Part shown: one piece after another, positions 16,491-24,178 of the stretch
Layout: each line of letters starts with the position of its first letter
Numbering within the stretch: position 1 is the first letter of the stretch
Assembly (NCBI GenBank): GCA_030728785.1
Contig: JANQYP010000065.1
Span: 75,290 to 111,166, forward strand
Reading direction: 5' to 3'
Length of the DNA: 35,877 nt
DNA from: Pseudomonadales bacterium
GTDB lineage: Bacteria; Pseudomonadota; Gammaproteobacteria; Pseudomonadales; Azotimanducaceae
Notes under the pieces: model-generated
What the model was told of the DNA's origin: nothing
Database searches by the model: none
What the model saw: only the letters and a program-made list of their open reading frames with translations
Made by a program: the position numbers and the translations under genes

Positions 16491-17507
16491 ATGAATTTTG
16501 TTGGCAGTCACGTACTTTCTGTGTCCCAGTTTGATCGCCCGGCCATTGAAAAGGTCTTCGCTGTGGCGGCGAAAATGGAGCCTTATGCCCAGCGCCGGCG
16601 CGTCACCCGTGTTCTGGAAGGCGCAATTTTAGGCAGCATGTTCTTTGAACCAAGCACCCGCACTCGAGTCAGCTTTGGCTGTGCTTTTAACCTGCTTGGT
16701 GGTGAGGTCCGCGAGACGACGGAGTTGAAGGCCACCTCAATTGCCAAGGGCGAGTCCTTTTATGACACTGCCCGCGTCTTGTCCGGTTACAGCGATGTCA
16801 TTGTCATGCGCCATGAACTCGAAGGCTCAGTGGCTGAGTTTGCCACCGCCAGCCGAGTACCGGTGCTGAATGGCGGTGACGGTGCCAATGAACATCCCAG
16901 CCAGGCGCTGCTCGACCTTTATACCATTCGCAAGGAATTACACGGTCGCGGTAAAGCCATTGACAACCTGCGCATCGCCCTGATTGGCGACCTGCGCTAC
17001 GGCCGTGCAGTCCACTCCCTGGTGAAGCTCCTGTGCCTGTTTAACAATGTCCAGTTTGTGCTGGTCTCGCCCCAGGAACTGGCCCTGCCCGAGCCTTACG
17101 TGGCCGCCATCCGTGCAGCCGGCCATAAGGTAGTCGAGTCAACCCAGTTGCAGTCCAGTATTGGCCAGGCCGACATCCTGTATGTCACCCGAACTCAGGA
17201 GGAGCGCTTTCCGAGCCTCGCCGAAGCCGCCAAATACAAAGGCCTGTTTCGCCTCAATCAATCAATTTATACGGAGTTCTGCGAGCCCAATACGGTCATC
17301 ATGCACCCCTTGCCTCGTGATTCACGTGGCGACGCCAATGAGCTCGATAACGACCTGAATGAAAATCCCAACCTGGCGATTTTTCGCCAGACGGACAACG
17401 GCATCACCATCCGTATGGCACTTTTTGCCCTGATCCTTGACGTTGCTGATGACGTCGACAAACATGCCCGGGATGTCAATTGGTATACCGCCAGGCGTTT
17501 CCAGTAG
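16491..17507 (+). CDS. pyrB: Aspartate carbamoyltransferase catalytic chain
   Basis: A 338-residue enzyme forming carbamoyl-aspartate from carbamoyl phosphate and aspartate, the first committed step of pyrimidine synthesis. Carbamoyl-phosphate motif STRTR lies in FFEPSTRTRVSFGCA, and other family motifs are VIVMRHELEG, NEHPSQALLDLYTI, GDLRYGRAVHSL and HPLPRDSRGD. The length matches the longer gammaproteobacterial form rather than the 311-residue E. coli form. ATG at 16491 is chosen because GAGG sits five bases upstream; a GTG two codons earlier overlaps that site. No pyrI regulatory-chain gene follows. cysK comes 64 bp later in the same direction. Ornithine carbamoyltransferase is unlikely given the aspartate-type C-terminal motifs. 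Confidence 0.92.
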   Translation: MNFVGSHVLSVSQFDRPAIEKVFAVAAKMEPYAQRRRVTRVLEGAILGSMFFEPSTRTRVSFGCAFNLLGGEVRETTELKATSIAKGESFYDTARVLSGYSDVIVMRHELEGSVAEFATASRVPVLNGGDGANEHPSQALLDLYTIRKELHGRGKAIDNLRIALIGDLRYGRAVHSLVKLLCLFNNVQFVLVSPQELALPEPYVAAIRAAGHKVVESTQLQSSIGQADILYVTRTQEERFPSLAEAAKYKGLFRLNQSIYTEFCEPNTVIMHPLPRDSRGDANELDNDLNENPNLAIFRQTDNGITIRMALFALILDVADDVDKHARDVNWYTARRFQ

Positions 17508-17571
17508 CCCGTTTTGACAACCGACAAAAAGCTCAGCCCTAAGACACAATAACCAGTAGGAGTAGATAACG

Positions 17572-18531
17572 ATGATTTACAACAGCATTCTGGACACCAT
17601 CGGCAAAACGCCTGTCGTCCGCCTGAACCACATAGCCCCCGCCAACCAGACCATGTATGTCAAGGTTGAGGCCTTTAACCCCATGGGGTCAGTCAAGGAT
17701 CGCCTGGCGATTGCCATCATCGAGGATGCCGAGCGTCGCGGCACCCTGAAGCCCGGCCAGACCGTGATTGAAGCAACTTCGGGCAACACCGGCATTGCCC
17801 TGGCCATGGTCTGCGCCGCCAAGGGCTACCCGTTTGTTGCCACCATGGTAGAAACTTTTTCCATCGAACGCCGCAAGATCATGAAAGCGCTTGGCGCTAA
17901 GGTGATTCTGACACCGGCTGCCGAGAAAGGCTCAGGGATGGTCAAGCGGGCTGATGACCTGGCAGAAAAATACGGCTGGTTCCGTGCTGACCAATTTGAG
18001 AACCCGGCCAATCCGGCCTTTCATCGCAACTCAACCGGCGCTGAAATCCTCTCGGACTTCGCTCGTCTGGAGCTGGACTATTTTGTCAGCGGCTGGGGTA
18101 CAGGTGGCACTCTCACCGGCGCCGGTGAAATCATCAAGGCTGGCAGGCCGAATGTAAAGATCATTGCCGCGGAGCCTGAAAATGCCCAGATGATGGCAGG
18201 CAAGCCATGGTCTCCCCACAAAATCCAGGGCTGGACACCGGACTTTGTGCCAGGCGTGCTCAACACCCATATTGCCGACCAGGTTGTTGGGGTGACTGAC
18301 GAGGCGGCTATGGCTACTGCGCAGAAACTGGCGAGCCAGGAAGGGATCTTCTGCGGCATTTCCTGCGGTGCCACCATGTGGGCGGCCCTACAGGTGGCCC
18401 ACTCGGCCCCGGCCAACAGCACTTTTGTCGTGATATTGCCGGATACAGGTGAGCGCTATCTGTCCACAGCCCTATTCGAGAATATCTCCATCGAGTCTGA
18501 TGACGCCTGGCTCGACAGCCTGCAGGGCTGA
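17572..18531 (+). CDS. cysK: Cysteine synthase (O-acetylserine sulfhydrylase)
   Basis: A 319-residue PLP enzyme making cysteine from O-acetylserine and sulfide. The PLP lysine is Lys42 in NPMGSVKDR (the family more often has AAS or GGS before VKDR). The substrate loop is TSGNTGIALA, the phosphate-binding loop GWGTGGTLTG, and IFCGISCGA and ILPDTGERYLS are further family motifs. The KIQGW segment suits the CysK rather than CysM type, though the split is not certain. ATG at 17572 follows AGGAG by nine bases. A strong terminator follows 43 bp after the stop. Confidence 0.93.
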   Translation: MIYNSILDTIGKTPVVRLNHIAPANQTMYVKVEAFNPMGSVKDRLAIAIIEDAERRGTLKPGQTVIEATSGNTGIALAMVCAAKGYPFVATMVETFSIERRKIMKALGAKVILTPAAEKGSGMVKRADDLAEKYGWFRADQFENPANPAFHRNSTGAEILSDFARLELDYFVSGWGTGGTLTGAGEIIKAGRPNVKIIAAEPENAQMMAGKPWSPHKIQGWTPDFVPGVLNTHIADQVVGVTDEAAMATAQKLASQEGIFCGISCGATMWAALQVAHSAPANSTFVVILPDTGERYLSTALFENISIESDDAWLDSLQG

Positions 18532-18574
18532 CAACCGGCGTTTGTTTAGTGCGCGCATAAAAACTGCGCGCATT

Positions 18575-18603
18575 AAAAAGGTCTCACATGGAGACCTTTT
18601 TTT
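18575..18603. terminator. Bidirectional intrinsic terminator between cysK and etfA
   Basis: Stem AAAAAGGTCTC (18575-18585) and GAGACCTTTTT (18591-18601) with a 5-nt loop, ending in a T-run on the plus strand and, by symmetry, on the minus strand. It lies between two convergent genes. Just before it, TGCGCGCAT occurs twice as a short direct repeat. Confidence 0.93.
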
Positions 18604-18647
18604 AGGGCGTCAATTGCGCGCGCCCGCTTGGCTGGTTTGATGGCCTG

Positions 18648-19577
18648 CTACAGCAGGACATCAAACTCTGGTACGGCCTTAAACAGGTCTGCAACCAGGC
18701 CATAATCGGCAACCTGGAAGATCGGCGCGTCAGCGTCTTTATTGATGGCGACAATCACCTTGCTGTCTTTCATGCCCGCCAGATGCTGAATGGCACCACT
18801 GATACCTACAGCAATGTACAGATCTGGTGCGACCAGCTTACCGGTCTGCCCAACCTGCATGTCATTCGGCGCAAAGCCGGCGTCCACCGCAGCCCGCGAG
18901 GCACCAATAGCAGCTCCCAGCTTGTCAGCAACAGATTCCAGCAACTTGAAGTTTTCCGCGCTCTGCATGCCGCGGCCTCCAGAGACAATAATGCTGGCGG
19001 CCGTCAGTTCCGGCCGATCCATCTTCGCAATCTCGTCTTTCACCCAGGTGCTCAGACCTGCGTCCTTGACGATGTCGAGGTTCTCGATGGTAGCACTGCC
19101 ACCCTCGGCAGACGCGGCGTCATAGGCAGTACCGCGGACAGTAAGCACCTTGATGGCATCGCTGGACTGCACCGTCGCGATAGCATTACCAGCATAGATG
19201 GGACGCTCAAACGTATCGGCACTGATGACCAGACTGATATCAGAGATCTGCGCCACATCCAGCAGGGCAGCAACACGCGGCATGAAGTTTTTGCCAGAGG
19301 TGGTAGAGACTGCGACGATATGACTGTAATCAGTACCTATGGCCACCACCAGGTCAGCTATGTTCTCAGCCAGACCGTGGGCATAGACGGCATTGTCAGC
19401 AACTCTGACCCGTGTCACGCCACCAATCCTGGCGGCCGCTGCTGCGGCATCCGCACAGTCGGCACCGGCAACCAGTATATCAATGTCACCGCCAATGGCC
19501 TGAGCAGCCGCAACAGCTACCAGAGTCGGCGCCTTGATCGCGCCATTATGATGTTCTGCAATTACCAGCGTACTCAT
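18648..19577 (-). CDS. etfA: Electron transfer flavoprotein alpha subunit
   Basis: A 309-residue FAD-binding subunit of ETF, which takes electrons from acyl-CoA and other flavin dehydrogenases. The N-terminal domain begins [20 protein letters not shown]. The C-terminal FAD domain has [47 protein letters not shown] and [19 protein letters not shown], the usual ETF alpha signature. The start overlaps the etfB stop by 4 bp (ATGA), implying coupled synthesis of the heterodimer. Length is normal. Confidence 0.97.
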   Translation of the reverse strand: MSTLVIAEHHNGAIKAPTLVAVAAAQAIGGDIDILVAGADCADAAAAAARIGGVTRVRVADNAVYAHGLAENIADLVVAIGTDYSHIVAVSTTSGKNFMPRVAALLDVAQISDISLVISADTFERPIYAGNAIATVQSSDAIKVLTVRGTAYDAASAEGGSATIENLDIVKDAGLSTWVKDEIAKMDRPELTAASIIVSGGRGMQSAENFKLLESVADKLGAAIGASRAAVDAGFAPNDMQVGQTGKLVAPDLYIAVGISGAIQHLAGMKDSKVIVAINKDADAPIFQVADYGLVADLFKAVPEFDVLL

Positions 19578-20326
19578 GCAATCACCTTCGCTTCGTTCTT
19601 TAATTTATCCACTAACTGCTCAACGCTCTCAACTATAATACCGGCCTTGCGGGCTGCCGGCGGGGTCACTTTGAGGGTTTTAACCCTGGGAGTTACATCC
19701 ACGCCAAGGTCAGCAGGGGTCATGACATCAATGGGTTTTTTCTTGGCTTTCATGATGTTCGGCAGGGAGGCGTAACGTGGCTCGTTCAAACGCAGGTCGG
19801 TGGTCACAACGGCAGGTAACTTCACTGTGATTGTTTCCAGGCCGCCGTCAATTTCACGGGTTACTGTTGCCGAGTCATCGGTAAGCTCGATGTTAGAAGC
19901 GAAGGTCGCCTGTGGCAGGCCTGCCAGTGCAGCAAGCATCTGTCCGGTTTGGCTGTTATCGCCGTCGATGGCTTGTTTGCCGGTGATAATCAGGCCGGGC
20001 TGCTCTTTGTCGACGATGGCTTTGAGGCACTTGGCAATGGCCAGGGGCTGCATGTCTTCAGTGGTCTCAACCAAAATGCCGCGGTCCGCACCCAGCGCCA
20101 GGCAGGTACGAATCTGCTCCTGGCAGTTGCTGGCGCCAACAGAGACGACGATCACTTCCGTGGCTTTACCGGCTTCTTTAAGGCGCACTGCCTCTTCAAT
20201 GGCAATCTCATCAAAGGGATTCACCGACATTTTCACATTGTTTAGATCGACGCCGCTGTTGTCGCTGAGAACGCGAATACTCACGTTGTAGTCGACAACA
20301 CGCTTGGCAGTTACGAGAACTTTCAT
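19574..20326 (-). CDS. etfB: Electron transfer flavoprotein beta subunit
   Basis: A 250-residue AMP-binding partner of EtfA. It starts [19 protein letters not shown], as ETF beta proteins do, and contains [16 protein letters not shown] and the family signature around [24 protein letters not shown]. The frame stays open 50 codons further upstream, but ATG at 20326 has AGAGGAA at correct spacing and matches the family start, so the longer form is rejected. Its promoter region faces that of the ETF-ubiquinone oxidoreductase gene. Confidence 0.96.
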   Translation of the reverse strand: MKVLVTAKRVVDYNVSIRVLSDNSGVDLNNVKMSVNPFDEIAIEEAVRLKEAGKATEVIVVSVGASNCQEQIRTCLALGADRGILVETTEDMQPLAIAKCLKAIVDKEQPGLIITGKQAIDGDNSQTGQMLAALAGLPQATFASNIELTDDSATVTREIDGGLETITVKLPAVVTTDLRLNEPRYASLPNIMKAKKKPIDVMTPADLGVDVTPRVKTLKVTPPAARKAGIIVESVEQLVDKLKNEAKVIA

Positions 20327-20413
20327 GAAATTCCTCTGCTGGTCACTGGAAAAAGGGGACAGCGTTTGGTAACCCTCAGAAGGCAGATGCTGTCGGAAAT
20401 ATTGAGAGCGCGT

Positions 20414-20442
20414 ATTCTGCCGTTTTATGGTTTTTTGGTCAA
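20414..20442 (-). promoter_or_regulatory. Candidate sigma-70 promoter for etfBA
   Basis: On the minus strand, TTGACC (20442-20437) and CAGAAT (20419-20414) are separated by 17 bp, matching five and four of six consensus bases. It predicts a leader of about 80 nt before etfB. Confidence 0.5.
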
Positions 20443-20559
20443 TAGCCATAATTTCTCCACAGGAATACCTAAGCAACTAATTTCATTGGAGTTATTTGCC
20501 GCAAATTCGCAGACACGGATTATTGCGCCCTATAGGCAACAGTGATGGGCCATAGTAAT

Positions 20560-20588
20560 TTCCTTTCACGCCAGAGTTTTCATACAAT
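20560..20588 (+). promoter_or_regulatory. Candidate sigma-70 promoter for the ETF-QO gene
   Basis: TTCCTT (20560-20565) and TACAAT (20583-20588), 17 bp apart. The -10 is good and the -35 weak. The start of transcription would be about 40 nt before the GTG start codon. Confidence 0.45.
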
Positions 20589-20636
20589 AGCCGTCTGATA
20601 TTTTGCCCAGCTCAACAGTGATCCAGGAGTAACACA

Positions 20637-22298
20637 GTGGAAAGAGAATCGATGGAGTTTGATGTCGTCATTGTTGGTGGCGGACCTGCCGGCCTGGCTA
20701 CTGCAATACGTTTCGCCCAGCTGGCGGCTGCTGCCGGTGAAGAGTACAGCGTTGCTCTGGTGGAAAAAGGCTCTGAGATTGGCGCCCACATTCTGTCCGG
20801 TGCGGTGGTTGAGCCTACCGCCTTAAACGAATTGTTTCCTGACTGGAAGAACATGGGCGCGCCCCTCACCAATCCCGTGACCGACGATGACCTCTATTAC
20901 CTGATAGATGATCACCAGGGTATGCGTCTGCCCTCCTGGCTGGTGCCAACGGCTCTGCACAACCATGGCAACTATGCCACCAGTCTGGCGAACCTGTGCC
21001 GCTGGCTTGGTGCCCAGGCAGAAGAACTGGGCGTCAACATTTTTCCGGGCTTTGCCGCCAGTGAAGTGCTCTATAACGACAATGGCGCCATCAAGGGTGT
21101 TGCCACCGGTGACATGGGTGTCAGTGCTGACGGCGAACATAAGGCGGCATACCAGGCTGGTTATGAGCTGCATGCCAAATACACCGTGTTTGCCGAGGGT
21201 TGCCGCGGCCATCTGGGCAAACAGCTGCTGGCCAGATTCAATCTGACAGCAGACTCAGGGACTCAGCACTACGGTATCGGTTTCAAGGAAATCTGGGACA
21301 TTGATCCTGCCAAACATGTTCCTGGCAAAGTGGTGCACACCGTTGGCTGGCCCCTTGGCCACTTTCCCGGCGAAACCCTCGGTGGCTCATACATTTATCA
21401 CCTGGAGGACAACCAGATTGCCATTGGCCTGATCGTCGATCTTGGCTACAGCAATCCACACCTGAGTCCCTTTGATGAATTCCAGCGCTTCAAACAGCAC
21501 AAATTTGTCAAACACTACCTGCAGGGCGGCAAACGTATTGCCTATGGCGCGCGGGCATTGATCAAAGGCGGCCTGACGGCCTTGCCAAAACTCATTATGC
21601 CCGGTGGTTTGCTCGTCGGTGACGACGCTGGCTTTCTGAATAACCTCAAGCAGAAAGGCACACACACGGCCATGAAATCCGGCATGCTGGCTGCCGAGTC
21701 TATCTTCAACGCACTCAAGGCTGGCTCTGCCGGTTATGACGAGCTGCAGAGTTATCCCGCTGCGGTCAAGAACTCATGGCTGCATGAAGAATTATTTGTG
21801 GCGCGCAATACCTCTTCCTGGCTGCATAAGTTTGGCTTGTTCCTGGGCTCGGCGATGACTTGGATCGACCAGTATATATTCCGCGGCCGCATGCCCATTA
21901 CCCTGGCGGATCAAAAACCCGACTATGCCAAGCTGAAGCCGGCCAATAAATCCGAGAAAATTGTCTATCCGAAGCCGGATGGAGTCATCAGCTTTGACAA
22001 ACTGTCTTCAGTTTTCCTGACCAACACCTACCACGAGGAGGACCAGCCCTGTCACCTGCAACTTCGTGACCCGGCGATTCCCATCGGCACCAACCTGCCC
22101 TTGTATGATGAGCCCGCCCAACGATATTGCCCTGCCGGCGTGTACGAAGTCATCGAAGAGCCAAACGGTGACAAGCGCTTCCAGATCAATGCGCAGAACT
22201 GCATTCACTGCAAAACCTGTGACATCAAGGACCCGGCCCAGAATATCAACTGGGTGGTTCCGGAAGGCACCGGTGGTCCCAACTATGGCAATATGTAG
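20637..22298 (+). CDS. Electron transfer flavoprotein-ubiquinone oxidoreductase
   Basis: A 553-residue membrane-associated flavoprotein that passes electrons from reduced ETF to ubiquinone. The FAD dinucleotide fold is VVIVGGGPAGLATAI near residue 10. Family segments include HILSGAVVEPTALNEL, GWPLGHFPGETLGGSYIYHL, GGLLVGDDAGFLNNLKQKGTH and the C-terminal 4Fe-4S domain with Cys498 and Cys522, Cys525, Cys528 (CIHCKTC). The start is GTG at 20637, supported by AGGAG seven bases upstream; an ATG five codons later is the alternative. Divergent from etfBA, its electron donor, so the three genes form one pathway. A 13-bp tandem repeat spans its stop codon. Confidence 0.97.
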   Translation: MERESMEFDVVIVGGGPAGLATAIRFAQLAAAAGEEYSVALVEKGSEIGAHILSGAVVEPTALNELFPDWKNMGAPLTNPVTDDDLYYLIDDHQGMRLPSWLVPTALHNHGNYATSLANLCRWLGAQAEELGVNIFPGFAASEVLYNDNGAIKGVATGDMGVSADGEHKAAYQAGYELHAKYTVFAEGCRGHLGKQLLARFNLTADSGTQHYGIGFKEIWDIDPAKHVPGKVVHTVGWPLGHFPGETLGGSYIYHLEDNQIAIGLIVDLGYSNPHLSPFDEFQRFKQHKFVKHYLQGGKRIAYGARALIKGGLTALPKLIMPGGLLVGDDAGFLNNLKQKGTHTAMKSGMLAAESIFNALKAGSAGYDELQSYPAAVKNSWLHEELFVARNTSSWLHKFGLFLGSAMTWIDQYIFRGRMPITLADQKPDYAKLKPANKSEKIVYPKPDGVISFDKLSSVFLTNTYHEEDQPCHLQLRDPAIPIGTNLPLYDEPAQRYCPAGVYEVIEEPNGDKRFQINAQNCIHCKTCDIKDPAQNINWVVPEGTGGPNYGNM

Positions 22299-22331
22299 CG
22301 GCAATATGTAGCGGCAATATGTAGCGGCAAG
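22287..22331. repeat. 13-bp tandem repeat overlapping the ETF-QO stop codon
   Basis: Three identical units GGCAATATGTAGC at 22287-22299, 22300-22312 and 22313-22325, then a partial copy. The first unit encodes the last residues and contains the TAG stop (22296-22298); the others lie just beyond. Thirteen is not a multiple of three, fitting expansion outside the reading frame. Confidence 0.93.
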
Positions 22332-22344
22332 CGGCGGCGCGACT

Positions 22345-22383
22345 GGCTGCTCAGGGTAACATCGCCTGTTACCCTAAGCAGCC
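22345..22383. terminator. Long hairpin between convergent ETF-QO and DUF1285 genes
   Basis: GGCTGCT (22345-22351) pairs with AGCAGCC (22377-22383) and AGGGTAACA (22353-22361) with TGTTACCCT (22367-22375). This makes a 16-bp stem with one C-A mismatch and a 5-nt loop. There is no T-run on either side, so it may be a bidirectional terminator of atypical kind or protect mRNA 3' ends. Confidence 0.65.
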
Positions 22384-22449
22384 TCGTCAACCCCTATCAA
22401 CCCTCATCAACTCTCATCAACTCTCATCAACTCTCGTCAACCTCATCAA
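22381..22449. repeat. 10-bp tandem repeat overlapping the DUF1285 stop codon
   Basis: Six degenerate 10-bp units of type CTCTCATCAA run from 22381 to 22440, then a 9-bp version (CCTCATCAA) inside the coding end. The stop (22427-22429, minus strand) lies within a unit. Within the gene the last residues VDEVDES come from the same sequence. Confidence 0.9.
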
Positions 22450-23083
22450 CCTCGCTGGCTCGTTGCACCGCAAAGAAACTGCCACTGCTCCAAACCCCGT
22501 ACCAGTCCTCACTCGGCCCTGCTGCAGGTCCGCCTGACGGCTGTTCTAATGGCTGTTCTGACGGCTGTTCTAATGGTAGCGGTTCAAGACTGAGCAAACC
22601 CATCAGTTGATAATAGACATTTCGGGCGAGCATGGCCTGCAGACCGTCGCGGACCTCAACAAATGGTGTCAGATCCGACAGCGCCGTAGCCCTGAAGCTC
22701 AGGGGATGCGCCGCATCTGCGGTCACCTCGTCAGCCACATTGGTGGTGAAAGTCAGCACCTGTTGCCGGCCATTACCCGTGACGGTCATCTGTATGGCAA
22801 CAAATGGCGCAATTTCGACCCGCACCCGACATTTTTCCGCAGGCGTGATCAGATAATACTCATCACCTTCACGCCGCAGGATGGTGGAAAACAGCCGGGT
22901 AAGGCGCTGCCGAGTAATGGCACTACCCTCGTGGTACCACCAGCCATCTGCCTTGATTTCCATATCCACGTCGCTCACCTGGGTCGGCTGCCAGAGATGC
23001 AGGGGTGGCAAGACTCTGGGCTCAAGACCAGCAAATTCACCTAACAGGGCATAGGCGAAGTCGGCAGATTTTGTGTCGTTCAT
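22427..23083 (-). CDS. DUF1285 domain protein with repetitive C-terminal insert
   Basis: A protein of about 218 residues matching DUF1285: PPLHLWQPTQVSDVDMEIK, WWYHEGSAITRQRLTRLFST, REGDEYYLITPAEKCRV, and APFVAIQMTV. A typical ending WYGVWSSGSFFAV follows. Function is unknown in the family. An insert of Gln, Glu, Pro and Ser residues built from LEQP/SEQP copies precedes that ending, and an acidic tail (EVDEVDES) follows it. The ATG at 23083 is preferred because AGAGA lies upstream and homologues begin similarly; ATG at 23095 or GTG at 23119 are possible. It follows moaA by about 50 bp on the same strand and is convergent with ETF-QO. Confidence 0.85.
   Translation of the reverse strand: MNDTKSADFAYALLGEFAGLEPRVLPPLHLWQPTQVSDVDMEIKADGWWYHEGSAITRQRLTRLFSTILRREGDEYYLITPAEKCRVRVEIAPFVAIQMTVTGNGRQQVLTFTTNVADEVTADAAHPLSFRATALSDLTPFVEVRDGLQAMLARNVYYQLMGLLSLEPLPLEQPSEQPLEQPSGGPAAGPSEDWYGVWSSGSFFAVQRASEVDEVDES
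22534..22574. repeat. In-frame 12-bp repeat in the DUF1285 gene
   Basis: CTGACGGCTGTT (22534-22545), CTAATGGCTGTT (22546-22557), CTGACGGCTGTT (22558-22569) and a start of a fourth copy. On the minus strand these encode alternating LEQP and SEQP. The unit keeps the reading frame. Confidence 0.88.
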
Positions 23084-23136
23084 AAGTTCTCTCATGCTCT
23101 TCAGTAGCCGCTGCACCACTGTTTGCTGGTCGTGAC

Positions 23137-24102
23137 CTAGCCGCCAATAAACTTCATTACGGTGGTTTCACCCTGAAAGGCGGCCAGTTGTTTGTCAGCC
23201 AGGGCACCCATCAGGATGTTCTGCAGTTTTGGCAGGGATTGATAAGACGGCAGGTCGAGCAGTGCCTGCATCGAATGGCGCCGGCTGTTGCTCAGGCAGC
23301 CATACAGGTAACCGTCTGATGACAGTCGCAGGCGGGTGCAGGTACGGCAGAAGGGTTCACTCTCGTTGGCAATAATGCCAAATACCCCGGCACCGGGGAT
23401 CTGGAACCGGGCCGCAGTAGAGTCGTAGGGCGCGTCTGTGCGCGCAAACTCGTACTTCTCACTGATAATATCCAGCAGCGCCGCCATGGACAGAAAGTCA
23501 GCCTGAAAGCCGTTGCCTGTCGCCAGGTGGCCCATCCGCATCAACTCGATGTAACGCAGTTCGATGCCGCGCTCGAGGCAATAATCAAGCATGGCCAGCA
23601 CATCCGCCTGATTCTGGGTGCGCAGCGGCACCATATTGATCTTCAGCCTGACGCCATCTTCCAGCATGGCGTCGATATTCTCGAGCACGGTGTGCAGGTC
23701 GCCGCCGCGGGCTATCTGCTTGAAGCGCATGGGGTTGAGGGTGTCGAGACTGACATTGATACGCTTGATGCCAGACTCACGTATGACCGCACGCTTCTTT
23801 CCCAGCAACTGGCCATTGGTGGTCAGACTGACATCTTCCAGGGGCAGTTGCATCACGCCGAGCAGAAAGTCATCAAACTTTGGGGTCACCAGCGGCTCGC
23901 CACCGGTAATCCGCAGCTTGTCGATGCCCGCTGCCTGCTGCAGCAGCTTGACTGCTTTTAACAGGTCGGTGGCTGGCATTTCATTCTTGGCCGGCACCAG
24001 GCGCTTACCGTCAGGCACACAATAGGTGCAGGCATAATTACAGGCGGCCGTGAGACTGACCCTGAGGTTGCGAAATCGTCTTCCCAGCTTGTCGACAATC
24101 AT
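23137..24102 (-). CDS. moaA: GTP 3',8-cyclase MoaA (molybdenum cofactor synthesis)
   Basis: A 321-residue radical SAM enzyme converting GTP to 3',8-cyclo-GTP, the first step of molybdopterin synthesis. The radical SAM cluster ligands are Cys21, Cys25 and Cys28 (CNYACTYC). RITGGEPLV and NVSLDTLNP are family motifs. The second cluster is formed by CRTC and a third Cys 13 residues later, overlapping TRLRLSSDGYLYGCL, and the C-terminus ends with Gly-Gly as expected. ATG at 24102 has AAGGTG upstream; the frame is open for 52 more codons, but these do not resemble MoaA. No moaB, C, D or E gene is nearby, so it stands alone between murF and DUF1285. Length is near the usual 325-330. Confidence 0.93.
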   Translation of the reverse strand: MIVDKLGRRFRNLRVSLTAACNYACTYCVPDGKRLVPAKNEMPATDLLKAVKLLQQAAGIDKLRITGGEPLVTPKFDDFLLGVMQLPLEDVSLTTNGQLLGKKRAVIRESGIKRINVSLDTLNPMRFKQIARGGDLHTVLENIDAMLEDGVRLKINMVPLRTQNQADVLAMLDYCLERGIELRYIELMRMGHLATGNGFQADFLSMAALLDIISEKYEFARTDAPYDSTAARFQIPGAGVFGIIANESEPFCRTCTRLRLSSDGYLYGCLSNSRRHSMQALLDLPSYQSLPKLQNILMGALADKQLAAFQGETTVMKFIGG

Positions 24103-24178
24103 AACGGCACCTTTGTGAATCGGCGGATTATTGCATGCTTTGAGATGCCTAAACAGCCAGAAATAGTGCGGCTTTAGG

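Larger units (their letters stand above)
20327..20636. other. Divergent control region between etfB and ETF-QO genes
   Basis: 310 bp without a gene, more AT-rich than its surroundings. It contains one candidate promoter in each direction, listed separately. The long etfB leader (about 80 nt) includes GTTTGGTAACC but no recognised riboswitch. The divergent layout would allow joint control of the electron-transfer module. Confidence 0.6.

Noticed and set aside
18783-19775. Plus-strand open frame of 330 codons opposite etfA
   Set aside because: Antisense to conserved ETF alpha sequence, no motif and no ribosome binding site.
20327-20476. N-terminal extension of etfB by 50 codons
   Set aside because: ETF beta proteins start at MKVLV; the extension covers the probable promoter and leader.
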